Shown piece after piece: positions 7,190 to 8,456 of a DNA stretch of 8,456 nucleotides. This DNA is from Bacteroidota bacterium (GTDB lineage: Bacteria; Bacteroidota; Ignavibacteria; SZUA-365): the NCBI GenBank assembly GCA_018224415.1, contig JAGTUZ010000127.1, positions 1 through 8,456 on the forward strand. The letters run 5' to 3'. The notes beneath the pieces are model-generated. The model saw only the letters and a list, made by a program, of their open reading frames with translations, had not been told where the DNA came from and did not search any database. Made by a program: the position numbers and the translations under genes. Every line of letters begins with the position of its first letter. Within the stretch, counting starts at the first letter, position 1.

Positions 7190-7889
7190 CCTGTCCCTCT
7201 TCGTTCCGCGACGGCTCCCCGCCCTGCCCTTCACCGACCGGACGCTGTTCATCACCGACCGGACGCTGTTCATCACCGACCGGACGCATCGCCTCGCGCG
7301 CCTCCGGGGCGAGGTGCAGCACGCGCTGCGGGAAGGGAATTTCGATTCGGTGCTCGTAGAGCGTGTTGTAGATCATGAGCAGCAGGTCGCTTTTCCGCCG
7401 GGGAATATTGTTTGGATTGCGGATCTTGCACAGCAGTTTGGCGTTCATCGACGAATCCGCCATTTCGAGAATGCGCACTTCGGAGGTTTCGGGTTCGACG
7501 ATGTCTGCCTCGCGGTTGATGCGTTCGAGCACGATGCGCCGCATCTCGTCGAGGTTTGTCCCATACGCGACGCCGAAGGCCACGTCGAAACGCACGATGT
7601 CGTTGGGATAGGAGAAATTCTTGATCTGGCTCTTGACGATTTCCGCGTTGGGAGTGATGACCATGACATAGGTGACCACAACCGTGACGAGCATGGTACT
7701 CTGCCGTGCGAGGGTGTTGACCAGAAGGTCGTCGAGCGACGAGCGTGTTTTTTTTGTTATTTTGTCGCTGAACAGCTGCAGGACCAGTTTCAGCGCATGC
7801 CCCACCACCACCCCCAGCATGACCAGCAGAAGGGTGGAGAGAAAAACGGAAAGCTGCGTGTCGCCGAGGAGAAATTCGAGGATGTTCAT
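7182..7889 (-). CDS. MscS-like protein lacking the pore-helix region, with repeated tail
   Basis: This is a 235-residue protein. Residues 13-40 form a first membrane segment and 62-79 a second (MLVTVVVTYVMVI). Residues 77-117 (VITPNAEIVKSQIKNFSYP, then VRFDVAFGVAYGTNLDEM) match the end of the MscS beta-domain and the start of its C-terminal alpha/beta domain, which continues to about residue 190. In normal MscS proteins the glycine/alanine-rich pore helix and most of the beta-domain lie before this point, but here they are absent. The reading frame is intact across the join. The tail (about 202-222) is a threefold heptad, RPVGDEQ twice then RPVGEGQ, ending in an acidic stretch. The ATG at 7889 is chosen because upstream codons would run into the divergent PLP gene; no clear ribosome site is seen. 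It may be a degenerate channel, an assembly collapse, or an MscS-derived protein with another role. It is first in the operon. Confidence 0.72.
   Translation of the reverse strand: MNILEFLLGDTQLSVFLSTLLLVMLGVVVGHALKLVLQLFSDKITKKTRSSLDDLLVNTLARQSTMLVTVVVTYVMVITPNAEIVKSQIKNFSYPNDIVRFDVAFGVAYGTNLDEMRRIVLERINREADIVEPETSEVRILEMADSSMNAKLLCKIRNPNNIPRRKSDLLLMIYNTLYEHRIEIPFPQRVLHLAPEAREAMRPVGDEQRPVGDEQRPVGEGQGGEPSRNEEGQDV
7233..7288. repeat. 21-bp tandem repeat, about 2.7 copies, in the tail of the MscS-like gene
   Basis: Two identical 21-bp units (7233-7253 and 7254-7274) are followed by a partial copy (7275-7288) starting with the same CACCGACCGGACGC. Because 21 is a multiple of three, each unit adds one seven-residue block (RPVGDEQ class) to the MscS-like protein without shifting the frame. 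The repeat ends about 43 bp before the Nudix start codon. Perfect copies suggest recent slippage and likely variation in copy number between strains. Confidence 0.9.
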
Positions 7890-7895
7890 GTCGCC

Positions 7896-7947
7896 GTTCA
7901 CGGGTTGATGGCAGCCCAAGCAATATAGAAAAAAACCGCCTGTGAAC
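7896..7947. promoter_or_regulatory. Divergent promoter region bracketed by an inverted repeat
   Basis: The 58 bp between the divergent starts (7889 and 7948) must hold the control region of both genes unless promoters lie inside coding sequence. GTTCACGGG (7896-7904) and CCTGTGAAC (7939-7947) are inverted copies with one mismatch in nine, separated by 34 bp. Between them lie CAATATAG and a run of seven A, the only AT-rich patch. The second arm touches the ATG of the PLP gene. The pattern could be an operator pair for a dimeric regulator. The 9-bp arms are short enough that chance cannot be excluded. Confidence 0.35.
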
Positions 7948-8456
7948 ATGCTGCATCCGGACATCCACACGCCGACCCTGCTTCTCGACGAGTCCGTCGC
8001 CCGACGGAATATCGAGCGGATGTGCAGCAAAGCCGAACGCCACGGCCTCCGTTTCCGCCCGCATTTCAAAACCCATCAATCCCGTCGCGTGGGCGAATGG
8101 TTCCGCGATGAGGGCGTCCGCGCCATCACCGTTTCCTCGGTGCGCATGGCCCGCTATTTCGCCGACGACGGCTGGGACGACATCACCATCGCTTTCCCGG
8201 TCAACCTGCGGGAGGCAGTGGACATCCGCCTGCTCGCCGCCCGCGTCTCCCTCGGTGTACTGGTCGAAGCGCCGCTCGTGGCCCATCGCCTCGACGCCCT
8301 GCTCGACAGCGAGCTGCGGACCTGGATCAAAGTCGACACCGGCCACGGGCGCACCGGCATTCCCGCCGGGGACACCGAATCCCTCGTGGCAACGGCCCGG
8401 GCAGTGGCCGCTTCACGCCATCTGAAACTCGAAGGCCTGCTCACCCACGGCGGTGA
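7948..8456 (+). CDS. PLP-dependent D-threonine aldolase / D-serine dehydratase-like enzyme, 3' end outside the window
   Basis: The first 169 residues are present; relatives are roughly 350-380 long. The opening TPTLLLDESVARRNIERM is the typical start of the alanine-racemase-like (fold-type III) barrel. RPHFKTHQS follows, in which Lys41 should bind pyridoxal phosphate as a Schiff base. Further family marks are ITVSSVRMARYFADDG, DITIAFPVN, WIKVDTGHGRTGI and LLTHGG at the window edge. Members act on D-amino acids: retro-aldol cleavage of D-threonine or dehydration of D-serine or D-3-hydroxyaspartate. The C-terminal metal-binding part that would help choose between them is not in view. The ATG at 7948 is the simplest start; an in-frame GTG two codons earlier is possible, and neither has a clear ribosome site. 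It is transcribed away from the minus-strand operon. Confidence 0.87.
   Translation, partial: MLHPDIHTPTLLLDESVARRNIERMCSKAERHGLRFRPHFKTHQSRRVGEWFRDEGVRAITVSSVRMARYFADDGWDDITIAFPVNLREAVDIRLLAARVSLGVLVEAPLVAHRLDALLDSELRTWIKVDTGHGRTGIPAGDTESLVATARAVAASRHLKLEGLLTHGG

Noticed and set aside
7190..7276. N-terminal extension of the Nudix protein beginning MMNSVRSVMNSVRSV
   Set aside because: It is only the 21-bp repeat of the neighbouring gene read in another frame. AGAGGG before the ATG at 7189 marks the real start.
7233..7288. Possible CRISPR array
   Set aside because: The copies abut without spacers, number fewer than three, and lie within a coding frame.
7748..7755. Run of eight A on the coding strand of the MscS-like gene as a programmed frameshift site
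   Set aside because: The zero frame encodes the recognisable MscS part downstream. The shifted frame gives no known domain, and no stimulatory structure is evident.
7273..8346. A 357-codon minus-strand open frame spanning the MscS-like gene and the PLP-enzyme gene
   Set aside because: It is out of frame with the MscS-like protein, crosses a divergent promoter region, and its translation is Arg/His/Gly-rich with no domain.

Overview
This is a GC-rich, gene-dense bacterial segment. Seven genes read leftward on the minus strand, and one gene enters at the right edge on the plus strand. The best taxonomic clue is the protein at 1854-3461. It has a signal peptide, six Asp-box (BNR) motifs and a C-terminal domain of the type IX secretion sorting type (AYPNP ... 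LYDLMGR ... GLQPGIYVCR). Such domains occur in Bacteroidota and their relatives. With the high GC this suggests a GC-rich member of that group (Rhodothermia-, Ignavibacteria- or Kapabacteria-like); the genus cannot be told from this window.

Layout from right to left. At 7948-8456 (+) is the start of a fold-type III PLP enzyme of the D-threonine aldolase / D-serine dehydratase-like family. It diverges across 58 bp, bracketed by an inverted repeat, from a minus-strand cluster. The cluster runs MscS-like protein (7182-7889), Nudix ADP-ribose pyrophosphatase-type hydrolase (6605-7189), exported glutathione peroxidase (6017-6577), AbgT-family transporter (4501-6024). Two of its three junctions are 8-base start/stop overlaps (ATGTCTGA and ATGAGTAA) and the third is a 27-bp gap, so it is probably one operon. 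A GC-rich hairpin follows the AbgT gene. Next come a 197-bp intergenic stretch with a small tandem repeat and a LysE-family exporter (3581-4303). The last unit is the secreted Asp-box protein, followed after only 7 bp by a PAS-PAS-GAF-PAS sensor protein that runs off the left edge with its output domain unseen.

Functionally the window is mostly housekeeping and envelope genes: transport (LysE, AbgT), nucleotide sanitation (Nudix), peroxide defence in the envelope (GPx), sensing (PAS/GAF) and surface secretion. No mobile element, CRISPR array, tRNA or rRNA is visible.

The most unusual item is the MscS-like gene. It joins an N-terminal membrane part directly to the end of the MscS beta-domain, with no room for the pore helix, and it ends in a tandem heptapeptide repeat encoded by a 21-bp DNA repeat. 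The next most interesting items are the tight pairing of a predicted type IX-secreted Asp-box protein with a PAS/GAF sensor, and a pair of mutually exclusive hairpins just before the start codon of that secreted protein.
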